The notes under the pieces are model-generated. The model ran no database searches. It was not told the DNA's origin and saw only the letters and a program-made list of their open reading frames with translations. From Streptomyces aquilus (GTDB taxonomy: Bacteria; Actinomycetota; Actinomycetes; Streptomycetales; Streptomycetaceae), in NCBI RefSeq assembly GCF_003955715.1, contig NZ_CP034463.1, positions 3,410,001 to 3,474,000 of the forward strand: 64,000 bases of DNA, written 5' to 3'. The position numbers and the translations under genes are program-made. This document shows positions 45,044 to 55,621 of the stretch, one piece after another (the stretch's first letter is position 1; every line of letters begins with the position of its first letter).

Positions 45044-45172
45044 TCGCGGCGGTCAAGAGGGCTGCATCAGGGAAGTCGTCACGGTTGAATAACGCCGCAG
45101 GCTGCAGGAGTTGAGATCCCGGACGGATGTGCACGTCACCAAGACCATTCCGGCGTTCGACCCTCCGACCCA

Positions 45173-45202
45173 TTGACACCCCGCCCGAGACGTCCTTACC
45201 GT
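45173..45202 (+). promoter_or_regulatory. Promoter of the dehydratase operon
   Basis: A perfect -35 TTGACA (45173-45178) and TACCGT (45197-45202) are separated by 18 bp. The start site would fall near 45209, immediately before the CATTTCGAAC and CCGAAATTTCGAACA sites, so a bound repressor would block elongation. Confidence 0.6.
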
Positions 45203-45210
45203 CGGGCCAG

Positions 45211-45240
45211 CATTTCGAACGTGAGCCGAAATTTCGAACA
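45211..45240 (+). promoter_or_regulatory. Shared motif CCGAWATWTCGAAYA, site 2 (before the dehydratase)
   Basis: CCGAAATTTCGAACA (45226-45240) contains the perfect palindrome CGAAATTTCG, with an extra half-site CATTTCGAAC at 45211-45220. It is 30 nt before the dehydratase start. Confidence 0.65.
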
Positions 45241-45270
45241 ACAAGCTTCAGAGCCTAGGGAGTAGCTGAC

Positions 45271-46431
45271 GTGCGCATCACGGGAATCAGCACGCACGTG
45301 GTCGGGACGCCATGGCGCAACCTGACCTACGTCCAGGTGCACACCGACGAGGGACTCACCGGAGTCGGCGAGACCCGCATGCTGGGCCACACCGACGCCC
45401 TGCTCGGCTATCTGCACGAGGCGAAGACCAACCACATTCTCGGGTCGGACCCGTTCGCTGTCGAGGATCTGGTCAAGCGGATGAAGTACGGCGACTACGG
45501 CCGTGCGGGCGAGATCGTGATGTCCGGCATCGCCGTGATCGAGATGGCCTGCTGGGACATCAAGGGCAAGGCCCTCGGCGTCCCGGTCTGGCAGCTGCTC
45601 GGCGGCAAGGTCACCGACAAGGTCAAGGCCTACGCCAACGGCTGGTACACCACCGAGCGCACCCCGGAGGCCTACCACAAGGCCGCCCAGGGCGTCATGG
45701 AGCGCGGTTACAAGGCCCTCAAGATCGACCCCTTCGGCACCGGCCACTTCGAGCTCGACCACGAGCAGAGCCTGTACGCCGTCTCGCTCATCGAGGCCGT
45801 CCGGGACGCCATCGGTCCGGACGCCGAGCTGATGCTGGAGATGCACGGCCGCTTCTCCCCCGCCACCGCCGTCCGCCTCGCCAAGGACCTCGCGCCCTTC
45901 AAGCCCGCGTGGCTGGAGGAGCCGGTGCCGCCGGAGAACCTGAAGGCGCTGGAGAAGGTGGCCGCCAAGGTCGACATGCCGGTCGCCACCGGTGAGCGCA
46001 TCCACGACCGGATCGAGTTCCGCGAGCTCTTCGAGAGCCAGGCCGTGGACATCATCCAGCCCGACGTCGGCCACATCGGCGGCATCTGGGAGACCCGCAA
46101 GCTGGCCGCGACCGCCGAGACCCACTACATGCTGGTCGCCCCGCACAACGTGGGCGGCCCGGTGCTCACCGCCGCCTCCCTCCAGGTCGGCTTCACCGCC
46201 CCGAACTTCAAGATCCTGGAGCACTTCAACGACTTCGCCGACGCGGAGATCAAGAAGGTCGTCAAGGGCGCCCCGCAGGTCGTGGACGGCTACTTCGAGC
46301 TGTCGCACGAGCCGGGCCTCGGTGTCGAGCTGGACGTCGACGCCGCCGCCGAGTTCCCGCAGCAGCAGGCCCGCTTCGACCTGTGGGCCGAGGGCTGGGA
46401 GCAGCGCAAGCCGAAGGGCACCGAGCAGTGA
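45271..46431 (+). CDS. Mandelate racemase/enolase superfamily sugar-acid dehydratase (DgoD-like)
   Basis: 386 residues with the enolase-superfamily capping domain and barrel. The KxD-type lysine is in ALKIDPF, metal ligands lie in MLEMHGRFS, WLEEPVPPEN and ATGERIHDR, and acid/base residues in QPDVGHIGG and APHNVGGP. The HGRFS and overall spacing resemble E. coli D-galactonate dehydratase DgoD, so dehydration of a sugar acid to a 2-keto-3-deoxy acid is likely, with exact stereochemistry unknown. The GTG start is only weakly supported by a ribosome site. The gene opens an operon with the zinc dehydrogenase, which overlaps its stop. Confidence 0.85.
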   Translation: MRITGISTHVVGTPWRNLTYVQVHTDEGLTGVGETRMLGHTDALLGYLHEAKTNHILGSDPFAVEDLVKRMKYGDYGRAGEIVMSGIAVIEMACWDIKGKALGVPVWQLLGGKVTDKVKAYANGWYTTERTPEAYHKAAQGVMERGYKALKIDPFGTGHFELDHEQSLYAVSLIEAVRDAIGPDAELMLEMHGRFSPATAVRLAKDLAPFKPAWLEEPVPPENLKALEKVAAKVDMPVATGERIHDRIEFRELFESQAVDIIQPDVGHIGGIWETRKLAATAETHYMLVAPHNVGGPVLTAASLQVGFTAPNFKILEHFNDFADAEIKKVVKGAPQVVDGYFELSHEPGLGVELDVDAAAEFPQQQARFDLWAEGWEQRKPKGTEQ

Positions 46432-47432
46432 GCAGCGCGGTCGTCATCGGGGCGCCCGGCGAGCACGAGCTCGTCGCGCACACCCCGCGAGAGCCCGGTG
46501 CCGGCGAGGCCCTGGTCCGCGTCCACGCGGTCGGCATCTGCGGCAGCGACCGCGAGGTGTACCAGGGCAACCGGCCCGAGGGGTACGTCCGGTACCCGCT
46601 CACCCCGGGCCATGAGTGGTCCGGGGTGGTCGAGGCCGTGGGCTCCGGGGTCCCGGAGTCGCTGGTCGGCCGCAAGGTGGTCGGCGAGGGCTTCCGCAAC
46701 TGCCAGGTCTGCGACCGCTGCCACGCGGGCGAGACCACGCTGTGCACCGACGGCTACGAGGAGACGGGCTTCACCCAGCCCGGCGCCATGGCCGCCACCC
46801 TCACCCTGCCGGCCCGGCTGCTGCACGCCCTGCCGGACGACGCCGACCTGACGGCGGCGGCGCTGCTGGAGCCGGCCGCGTGCATCGCGGCCGCCGCGCT
46901 GAAGGCGAACGCACGGCCCGGTGAGCGGGTCGCGGTGGTGGGCACGGGCACGCTCGGGATGTTCGCGGTGCAGTTCCTGCGGGCGGGTTCGCCCTCGGAG
47001 CTGCTGGTGGTGGGCACCCGCCCGGACCGCGCGGAGCTGTCGAAGACCTTCGGCGCCACCGACTTCCGCACCCGCGACCAGGAGCTCCCCGACGACTTCG
47101 ACGTCGTCATCGAGACCGCCGGGTCGGCGTCCGCCGCGAACACCGCGGCCTCGCTGCTCAGACGCGGCGGCCGGCTCGTCCTGACGGGCATCCCGGCGCC
47201 GGGCGCGGACGGACTGGACCCCACCGATCTCGTCGTACGGCAGCTGGAGGTGCACACCGTGTTCGGGGCGCCGCCGGACGCCTGGGCGCACACGGTGCGG
47301 GTCTTCGGGGCCGGGCTGCTCGATCCGCTGCCGCTCGTCACGCACGAGTTGCCGCTGGAGGAGTTCCCGCAGGCCATCGAGCTGGTCGGGTCCGGCGACC
47401 CGGCCGTCGGCAAGGTCCTCCTCAAGCCATGA
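46428..47432 (+). CDS. Zinc-dependent alcohol/sugar dehydrogenase
   Basis: 334 residues of the zinc MDR family. The catalytic zinc Cys is in GICGSDREVY and the His-Glu pair in GHEWSG. The structural-zinc loop is reduced: CQVCDRCHAGETTLC keeps the four cysteines. The Rossmann loop is VVGTGTLGMFAVQFLRAG. Such enzymes oxidise polyols or sugars. Its GTG overlaps the dehydratase stop (GTGA). With that partner, oxidation of a sugar or a sugar-derived alcohol feeding the dehydratase is the simplest reading. Confidence 0.87.
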   Translation: MSSAVVIGAPGEHELVAHTPREPGAGEALVRVHAVGICGSDREVYQGNRPEGYVRYPLTPGHEWSGVVEAVGSGVPESLVGRKVVGEGFRNCQVCDRCHAGETTLCTDGYEETGFTQPGAMAATLTLPARLLHALPDDADLTAAALLEPAACIAAAALKANARPGERVAVVGTGTLGMFAVQFLRAGSPSELLVVGTRPDRAELSKTFGATDFRTRDQELPDDFDVVIETAGSASAANTAASLLRRGGRLVLTGIPAPGADGLDPTDLVVRQLEVHTVFGAPPDAWAHTVRVFGAGLLDPLPLVTHELPLEEFPQAIELVGSGDPAVGKVLLKP

Positions 47433-47446
47433 CACCCCTTTGAGCC

Positions 47447-47488
47447 GTACGCCGGTACGGAGTACCTGACGACTTCGTACCGGCGTAC
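47447..47488. terminator. Inverted repeat after the dehydrogenase gene
   Basis: A perfect 13-bp repeat GTACGCCGGTACG / CGTACCGGCGTAC with a 16-nt loop, 15 bp after the stop. It separates the dehydratase-dehydrogenase pair from the following gene, which has its own motif copy. Confidence 0.6.
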
Positions 47489-47534
47489 ATCCACTGTTCC
47501 TAAGCCTTGTTGCACGCAGAGCCGCGATCCACGT

Positions 47535-47549
47535 CCGAAATATCGAACA
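47535..47549 (+). promoter_or_regulatory. Shared motif CCGAWATWTCGAAYA, site 3
   Basis: CCGAAATATCGAACA lies 13 nt before the GTG of the TIM-barrel gene, in the same orientation as the other two sites. Because it reaches the ribosome-site region, binding should block transcription rather than activate it. Confidence 0.6.
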
Positions 47550-47562
47550 CGAAGGACAGCTT

Positions 47563-48531
47563 GTGACCGACACCACCGCCAGCGCGGCCCGACGACCCGG
47601 TGAGCAGGCGCTCACCGCGCTCGGCCTGGGTGCTCCCGCCCTCGACCCGGCCGACGCCTCCCCGCACGCCTTCCCCGGTGGCGGCCGCTGGCGCACCGAA
47701 GTGCCCTCCGTGGAGGGCCCCGAGGCCCTCTCGGTGGTCCTCAAGGAGTCCTCGCGGCTCGACGTGCCGATCCACCGGATCAGCCAGGGCAGCGGTGTGT
47801 GGATGCTCACCGACGCCGAGATCACCGAGATGGTCGAGGCGACCGCCGAACGCGACATCGAGCTCTGCCTGTTCACCGGCCCGCGCGGCACCTGGGACAT
47901 CGGCGGCTCCACCCGCACCGACTCCAAGGGCGCCGGACTGCGCGCCCGCGGCCACGACGCGGTCGCCGGATGCGTCGAAGACGCCGTCCGGGCGACGGAG
48001 TTGGGCGTGAAGTGCCTGCTCGTCGCCGACGAGGGCGTGCTGTGGACGCTGCACCGGGCAAGAACCGCCGGGATCATCCCGGCCGACACCACGCTCAAGG
48101 TGTCGGCGCTGATCGGCCCGGTGAACCCGGCCGCGTACGCCGTCTACGAGAACCTCGGCGGCGACTCGATCAACGTGCCCAGCGATCTGACGCTCGATCA
48201 ACTCACCGAGATCCGCCGGGTGTCGGGCGCCCCGATGGACATGTACATCGAGGCCCCCGACGACCTCGGCGGCTATGTCCGGATGTACGAGGTCGCCGAG
48301 CTGATCCGGCGCGGCGCCCCGCTCTATCTGAAGTTCGGCCTGTCGAAGGCCCCGGGGATCTACCCCTACGGCCATCACATGCGCGAGCTCACGCTGTCCA
48401 CCGCCAAGGAGAGAGTGCGGCGCGGACGGCTCGCCCTGGACCTGCTCGCACGGCACGGAGCGGACGGCGACATGGCGCCGCTCGGCTCGCGACTGCCGGG
48501 CGCGCTGAAGCGATTCGAAACGCCTGCATAA
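47563..48531 (+). CDS. Uncharacterised TIM-barrel-like protein of the sugar island
   Basis: 322 residues that I cannot place in a named enzyme family with confidence; a distant U32-peptidase-like or aldolase-like barrel is possible. Alternating strands and helices (IELCLFTGPRGTWDIGGS, VKCLLVADEGVLWTLHRA, LKVSALIGPVNP, SINVPSDLTLDQLTEI, DMYIEAPDDLGGY, PLYLKFGLSKAPGIYPYG) suggest an eight-strand barrel with conserved acidic residues at strand ends. No signal peptide. GAAGGA precedes the GTG. Its motif-controlled promoter and position between a sugar-acid dehydratase operon and a sugar importer suggest an aldolase, isomerase or similar catabolic step. Confidence 0.7.
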   Translation: MTDTTASAARRPGEQALTALGLGAPALDPADASPHAFPGGGRWRTEVPSVEGPEALSVVLKESSRLDVPIHRISQGSGVWMLTDAEITEMVEATAERDIELCLFTGPRGTWDIGGSTRTDSKGAGLRARGHDAVAGCVEDAVRATELGVKCLLVADEGVLWTLHRARTAGIIPADTTLKVSALIGPVNPAAYAVYENLGGDSINVPSDLTLDQLTEIRRVSGAPMDMYIEAPDDLGGYVRMYEVAELIRRGAPLYLKFGLSKAPGIYPYGHHMRELTLSTAKERVRRGRLALDLLARHGADGDMAPLGSRLPGALKRFETPA

Positions 48532-48563
48532 CGTTCCGGACAACGCCCCTTCACAGAAGCCGA

Positions 48564-48582
48564 CGGAGTCGAACAGACTCCG
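48564..48582 (+). terminator. Hairpin in the chvE leader
   Basis: CGGAGTC-GAACA-GACTCCG, a perfect 7-bp stem about 100 nt upstream of the binding-protein gene. It could be an attenuator, a processing barrier or a weak terminator. Confidence 0.4.
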
Positions 48583-48684
48583 ACACAACTTCTCGGTTCC
48601 TCTCCGCACCACGCTCCACGCTCCACCAGACAGGCGCTCGTACCGCAGATCGCCCTGGCCTCTAGACCATCAAGGATGATGATC

Positions 48685-49791
48685 ATGCTTAACCGCAGAG
48701 CTGCACTCTCCGCCATAGCCACCTCGGCCGTCCTCGCCCTCTCCCTGACCGCCTGTGGCCAGGACAGCGAAGGCGGCAGCGCGGAAAGCAAGGGCGACGC
48801 CAAGGGCGGCACCATCGGTATCGCGATGCCGACCAAGTCTTCGGAGCGCTGGATCGCCGACGGCAAGAACGTCGAGACCAACCTGCAGAAGCTGGGCTAC
48901 AAGACCAAGCTGGTCTACGGCGAGGACGAGCCCGACCAGCAGGTCTCGCAGATCGAGAACCTGATCACCCAGGGCGTCAAGGCGCTGATCGTCGCCGCGA
49001 TCGACAACAAGTCGCTCAACAACGTCCTCCAGGAGGCCAAGGACGCCGGCATCCCGGTCATCGCCTACGACCGCCTGATCCTCGGCACGCCGAACGTCGA
49101 CTACTACGCCTCCTTCGACAACACCAAGGTCGGCGAGCTCCAGGCCAACTACATCGTCGAGAAGCTGGGCCTGGCGAGCGGCAAGGGCCCCTTCAACATC
49201 GAGCTGTTCGCCGGCTCCAACGACGACAACAACACCAAGTACTTCTTCAACGGCGCGATGAGCGTCCTCAAGCCGTACATCGACTCCAAGAAGCTCGTCG
49301 TCAAGTCCGGCCAGGTCGACCTCAACAAGGTCACCACCCTGCGCTGGGACGGCGCCACCGCCCAGCGCCGCATGGACGACATCCTGACCGGCTCCTACAA
49401 GTCCGGCCGGGTCGACGCGGTGCTCTCGCCGTACGACGGCATCTCCATCGGCATCCTGTCGGCGCTGAAGTCCGACGGCTACGGCACCAAGTCCAAGCCG
49501 CTGCCGGTCCTCACCGGTCAGGACGCCGAGCTGGCCTCCGTGAAGTCGATCATCGCGGGCGAGCAGACGCAGACCGTCTACAAGGACACCCGTGAGCTCG
49601 CCAAGGTCGCGGCGAACATGGTGGACGCGGTCCTCAACGACAAGAAGCCCGAGACCAACGACACCAAGACCTACGACAACGGGTCCAAGGTCGTCCCCGC
49701 CTACCTGCTGAAGCCGGTGAGCGTCGACAAGACCAACTACAAGCAGGTCCTGGTCGACGGTGGTTACTACACCGAGGGTGAGCTCAAGTAA
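48685..49791 (+). CDS. chvE: Multiple-monosaccharide ABC transporter binding lipoprotein (ChvE)
   Basis: 368 residues. The signal peptide ends in lipobox LTAC (Cys near 23). The mature protein matches ChvE-type binding proteins for aldoses (galactose, arabinose, xylose, fucose): [35 protein letters not shown] and [22 protein letters not shown] 48685 was chosen because AAGG lies 9 nt upstream; ATGs at 48676 and 48679 abut it. It begins the importer operon with the following ATPase and permease genes. Confidence 0.92.
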   Translation: MLNRRAALSAIATSAVLALSLTACGQDSEGGSAESKGDAKGGTIGIAMPTKSSERWIADGKNVETNLQKLGYKTKLVYGEDEPDQQVSQIENLITQGVKALIVAAIDNKSLNNVLQEAKDAGIPVIAYDRLILGTPNVDYYASFDNTKVGELQANYIVEKLGLASGKGPFNIELFAGSNDDNNTKYFFNGAMSVLKPYIDSKKLVVKSGQVDLNKVTTLRWDGATAQRRMDDILTGSYKSGRVDAVLSPYDGISIGILSALKSDGYGTKSKPLPVLTGQDAELASVKSIIAGEQTQTVYKDTRELAKVAANMVDAVLNDKKPETNDTKTYDNGSKVVPAYLLKPVSVDKTNYKQVLVDGGYYTEGELK

Positions 49792-49843
49792 TCAGCCCCC
49801 GGCTGTAGTCGTCTGCACCAGACAGAGATTGGAAGGCACGACC

Positions 49844-51390
<1,547 letters not shown>

Positions 51391-51394
<4 letters not shown>

Positions 51395-52635
51395 GCACGG
51401 ATGTGACCGCCAAGACGCCGGCCCCGGCGCCGCCGGGCAAGAGCGGATCGGCCTCCGGCGAGAACCTGTTGCAGCTGATGCTGGACGGCCTGCGCCGCAA
51501 CATGCGCCAGTACGGCATGCTGATCGCCCTCGGCCTGATCGTCGCGCTGTTCGCGGTGTGGACCGACGGCGACCTGCTGCTGCCGCGCAACGTCTCCAAC
51601 CTGGTCCTTCAGAACAGCTACGTCCTGATCCTCGCGATCGGCATGATGCTGGTCATCATCGCCGGCCACATCGACCTGTCGGTCGGCTCGGTCACTGCGT
51701 TCGTGGGCGCGTTCGCGGCCGTACTGACGGTCCAGCACGACGTGTCCTGGCCCATCGCCGTGGCGCTGAGCCTGGCGGTCGGCGCGGGCGCGGGTGCGGC
51801 GCAGGGCTTCCTCATCGCGTATCTCGGCATACCGTCGTTCATCGTCACCCTCGCGGGCATGCTGGTCTTCCGCGGCTTCACCGAGATCCTGCTGGAGGGC
51901 CAGACCCTCGGCCCGTTCCCGAGCGGCCTGCAGAAGATCGGCAACGGCTTCCTGCCGGAGGTCGGCCCGGAGACCAACTACCACAACATCACGCTGCTCC
52001 TGGGCCTCGCCCTGATCGTCTTCGTGGTCCTCCAGGAGGTCCGCGACCGGGGGCGCCAGCAGGAGTTCTCCCTCGAGGTGCTGCCCAGGAACCTCTTCCT
52101 GCTGAAGCTCGTCTCGATCGTCGCCGCGATCCTCGTCGTCACCATGCTGCTCGCCAGCTACAAGGGTGCCCCGATCGTCCTGCTCATCCTGGGCGGCCTG
52201 GTCGTCGGCTACGGCTACCTGATGCGCAACTCGATCTTCGGCCGGCACATCTACGCGATCGGCGGCAACCTGCCGGCCGCGAAGCTGTCCGGCGTGAAGG
52301 ACAAGAAGGTCACCTTCCTGGTCTTCCTCAACATGGGCGCCCTCGCGGCCCTCGCGGGTCTGGCCATCGCCGCGCGCCTGAACGCGGCGTCCCCGAAGGC
52401 GGGTCTGAACTACGAACTCGAGGCCATCGCCTCGGCGTTCATCGGTGGCGCGTCGATGAGCGGCGGTGTCGGCACCGTCCTCGGCGCGATCATCGGTGGT
52501 CTCGTCCTCGGTGTTCTCAACAACGGCATGAACCTCCTCAGCGTCGGCTCCGACTGGCAGCAGGTCATCAAGGGCCTCGCCCTGCTGGCCGCGGTCGGGT
52601 TCGACGTGTGGAACAAGCGCAAGTCCGGTTCGTAG
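51391..52635 (+). CDS. mmsB: Multiple-monosaccharide ABC transporter permease
   Basis: 414 residues with about eleven membrane segments, CUT2 permease motifs [14 protein letters not shown] and [17 protein letters not shown]. The length and the extra loop near residues 185-235 match the GguB/MmsB permeases that pair with ChvE and MmsA. Translationally coupled to the ATPase gene. Confidence 0.93.
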
Positions 52636-52653
52636 CACACGGATCGACCGGTC

Positions 52654-52677
52654 GGGCCCCGTCGGAAGGCGGGGCCC
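52654..52677 (+). terminator. Hairpin between mmsB and the epimerase gene
   Basis: A perfect 8-bp stem GGGCCCCG / CGGGGCCC with an 8-nt loop followed by TTCCC. It is 19 bp after mmsB and 23 bp before the next gene, so it may end most transcripts while letting some continue. Confidence 0.6.
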
Positions 52678-52699
52678 TTCCCATGGGAGGAGACATCTG

Positions 52700-53746
52700 G
52701 TGAAGGAACTCTTCGGCAAGCTCGCCGACGGGACGGAGATCCACCGCTGGTCGCTGGAGAACGGCGGCACCCGTATGAAGGTCCTGTCGTACGGCGGGAT
52801 CGTGCAGTCCCTGGAAGTCCCCGACCGGCACGGCCGGTACGCGAACGTCTCCCTCGGCTTCGACCACCTCGAGGACTACGTCACGTCCAGCCCGTACTTC
52901 GGCGCGCTGATCGGCCGGTACGGCAACCGCATCGGCAAGGGCCGGTTCACCCTGGACGGCAAGACGTACCAGCTCTCCGTCGACGACGGCGACAACAGCC
53001 TGCACGGTGGCGAGGCGGGCTTCGACACGGTGGTCTGGGACGTCGAGCCGTTCGAGCGGGGCACCGACATCGGCCTGCGGCTGTCGTACACCTCCCCCGA
53101 CGGCGAGATGGGCTACCCCGGCACGCTGACGGCGACGGTGACGTACACCCTCACCGCCGAGGGCGACTGGCGCATCGACTACGCGGCCACCACCGACACG
53201 GCCACGGTCGTCAACCTCACCAACCACGTCTACTGGAACCTCGCGGGCGAGGGCAGCGGCACGATCGAGCACCACGAACTGACCATCCCCGCCGCCCACT
53301 TCACGCCGACCGACGCCGGTCTGATCCCGACCGGCGAACTGGCACCGGTGGACGGCACGCCGTTCGACTTCCGGGAGCCGAAGCCGATCGGCCGGGACCT
53401 GCGCACCGGGCATCCGCAGCTGCTCGCGGCCAAGGGGTACGACCACAACTGGGTGCTGGAGAAGGGGATCTCGGCGGAGCCGGAGCACGTCGCGACGCTC
53501 CAGGACCCCGCTTCCGGCCGCACCCTGCGGATCGCCTCCACCGAGCCCGGCCTCCAGTTCTACTCGGGCAACTTCCTCGACGGCACGCTGGTCGGCCCCG
53601 CCGGCCGCACCTACCGTCAGGGCGACGCCGTGTGCCTGGAGACCCAGCACTACCCCGACTCCCCGAACCACGAGAACTTCCCGTCGACCGTGCTGCGACC
53701 TGGGGAGACCTACCGGTCGACGACCGTGCACTCCTTCCCTTCCTGA
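52700..53746 (+). CDS. Aldose 1-epimerase, copy 2
   Basis: 348 residues. The mutarotase motifs NSLHGGEAGFD, NLTNHVYWNL (catalytic His) and LETQHYPDSPN (catalytic Glu) match the copy at 22075-23049. Placed behind the ChvE importer, it would speed anomer conversion of imported aldoses before oxidation. GGAGGAG lies at good spacing before the GTG. Confidence 0.92.
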   Translation: MKELFGKLADGTEIHRWSLENGGTRMKVLSYGGIVQSLEVPDRHGRYANVSLGFDHLEDYVTSSPYFGALIGRYGNRIGKGRFTLDGKTYQLSVDDGDNSLHGGEAGFDTVVWDVEPFERGTDIGLRLSYTSPDGEMGYPGTLTATVTYTLTAEGDWRIDYAATTDTATVVNLTNHVYWNLAGEGSGTIEHHELTIPAAHFTPTDAGLIPTGELAPVDGTPFDFREPKPIGRDLRTGHPQLLAAKGYDHNWVLEKGISAEPEHVATLQDPASGRTLRIASTEPGLQFYSGNFLDGTLVGPAGRTYRQGDAVCLETQHYPDSPNHENFPSTVLRPGETYRSTTVHSFPS

Positions 53747-53917
53747 CCCTCCCGACCCTCCTTCACAGGTGGGGCACAAGTTCTTACCGATTTCTCAGTG
53801 GTTGAACAGTGTCACCGCAGCCCTCGTATGTATGAGCGGCCCGTGCTCCCCCGCGCGGGCCACCCAAAGACGACGGACCCGGCCGTCCCCACCGGGTCCG
53901 CCCCATACGGAGGTTCC

Positions 53918-55480
53918 ATGGCCGAGAACGTCACCTCGCTGTTCCGCAGCTCCGCGGCACACAGCCCGTCCATGGCGGCGCTGACGCGGGCGGCAGGAGA
54001 CGGGGCCGGCCCGATCGACTTCTGTATCCCGGTGAACCCCTACTTCCCCACCCCGGGGATGTGGGACGAGATGGCAGGCCGACTGCGCGACATCATCACG
54101 TACTACCCGTCCAGCGCCGACACCATCACCGCCGAGCTGTGCAACCTCCTCCAACTCCCGCCGCAGGCCGTGGCGATGGGCAACGGCTCGACCGAACTAA
54201 TCACGTGGATCGACCACTTGCTGGTCCGTGAGTCCCTCGCCGTCCCCGTCCCCACCTTCGGCCGCTGGACCGACCAGCCCATGGAGACCGGCAAGCGGGT
54301 CGACATGTTCCCGCTCCAGGAGTCCAGCGGCTTCGCCCTCGACCTCGCCCAGTACGCCGAGTTCATACGGGCCCGCGGCACCCGGGCCGCCGTGATCTGC
54401 AACCCCAACAACCCCGACGGCGGCTTCCTCCACAAGCACGCGATCGTGCAGTTCATGGACGCGATGGCCGACCTCGACCTGGTCGTCATCGACGAGAGCT
54501 TCCTGGAGTTCGCCGACGCGGAGGCGGAGCCGAGCGTGGTCCAGGAGGCCATGCTGCGCCCCAACGTCATCGTGCTCCGCTCGCTCGGCAAGAACTTCGG
54601 GCTGCACGGCATCCGCTTCGGCTACATGGTCGCCAACCCGGCGCTCGCGGGCCGCGTCCGCTCGATGCTGCCGAAGTGGAACCTCAACGCCTTCGCCGAG
54701 TACGTGGTGTTCATGCTCAAGGAGCACGGCGCCGAGTACGCGCAGAGCCTCCAGCAGGTCCGCCGGGACCGCCTCGACATGTCGAGCCAGCTCTCCGCCC
54801 TCCCCGGTCTGACCGTCTACCCCTCCCAGGGCAACTTCCTCTTCGTACGCCTCCCCGTGGGCGCCGAAGGCACCGTGGTCCGGGACCGGCTGCTCTCCGA
54901 GCACCGGATCCTGGTCCGCGAGTGCGGTAACAAGATCGGCTCGTCCAGCCGCTTCCTGCGTCTCGTGGTGCGCCCCCAGACGGACGTGCGTCGCCTGGTG
55001 TCCGCGCTGGAACAGGTGCTCTACGGGACCAGGAGGGGAGCCGCCGTGCCCGAGCTGTCCACCGGGACCAGTTACAGCTCGGGCACGGCGGCCGTGGACC
55101 GCCTGATGAGCAACGGGGTGGGTATGCCGCTGGCCGCACAGGCCATGGCGGCGGCGCCGATGCCCGCGGCGCCGGCGCCTGTGCCGGTGCCGGCGGCGCC
55201 TCAGCCGGTCGCCGCACAGCCGATGGCCCCGCAGCCGGTGGCTCCTCAGCCGATGCCCATGCCGACGCCGGTCGCCCCGCAGCCGATGCCGATGCCGGTC
55301 GCTCCTGCGGCCGCCGCCCAGTCGCCGTACGGGGTGCCTGCCGCCGGTCCCACGCCGCCCGGGGTGCCCGCACGGGGTGGGCTGACGGCGGCGCAGGTCC
55401 GGGGCACCAACGGGTTGACGCCGGCGCCGGCGCAGGGCTGGCCGAACAGTGGCGCTTGGCCCAATGCGGCGGGGGCGTGA
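53918..55480 (+). CDS. PLP aminotransferase (class I/II) with Pro/Ala/Met-rich C-terminal tail
   Basis: 520 residues. The first 390 form a fold-type I aminotransferase with NPNNPDGG (cofactor loop), DESFLEFAD and the PLP lysine K225 in SLGKNFGLHGIRFGY, nearest to histidinol-phosphate aminotransferases. A tail of about 120 residues follows, rich in PQPMA/PMPMP repeats, with no fold I can recognise. Such tails are unusual for aminotransferases and may tether the enzyme. ACGGAGG precedes ATG 53918; the frame opens 40 codons earlier. It stands alone, and substrate and pathway are unclear. Confidence 0.85.
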   Translation: MAENVTSLFRSSAAHSPSMAALTRAAGDGAGPIDFCIPVNPYFPTPGMWDEMAGRLRDIITYYPSSADTITAELCNLLQLPPQAVAMGNGSTELITWIDHLLVRESLAVPVPTFGRWTDQPMETGKRVDMFPLQESSGFALDLAQYAEFIRARGTRAAVICNPNNPDGGFLHKHAIVQFMDAMADLDLVVIDESFLEFADAEAEPSVVQEAMLRPNVIVLRSLGKNFGLHGIRFGYMVANPALAGRVRSMLPKWNLNAFAEYVVFMLKEHGAEYAQSLQQVRRDRLDMSSQLSALPGLTVYPSQGNFLFVRLPVGAEGTVVRDRLLSEHRILVRECGNKIGSSSRFLRLVVRPQTDVRRLVSALEQVLYGTRRGAAVPELSTGTSYSSGTAAVDRLMSNGVGMPLAAQAMAAAPMPAAPAPVPVPAAPQPVAAQPMAPQPVAPQPMPMPTPVAPQPMPMPVAPAAAAQSPYGVPAAGPTPPGVPARGGLTAAQVRGTNGLTPAPAQGWPNSGAWPNAAGA

Positions 55481-55521
55481 ATGCGAACGACACTCACAGG
55501 CACCTGACAGCCCGACTGCTC

Positions 55522-55550
55522 TTGTACAGAGATCAAATATTGGGCATAGT
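55522..55550 (+). promoter_or_regulatory. Promoter of the small secreted protein gene
   Basis: TTGTAC (55522-55527) and CATAGT (55545-55550) with a 17-bp spacer, inside an AT-rich patch unusual for this genome. Transcription would start near 55557, leaving a 65-nt leader. Confidence 0.55.
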
Positions 55551-55621
55551 CCGTTCACACGGTGTCGACGACCTGAACTCCCCCCACGCTCAACCCCCTT
55601 TGCCCTGCAAGGAGTTCAAGC

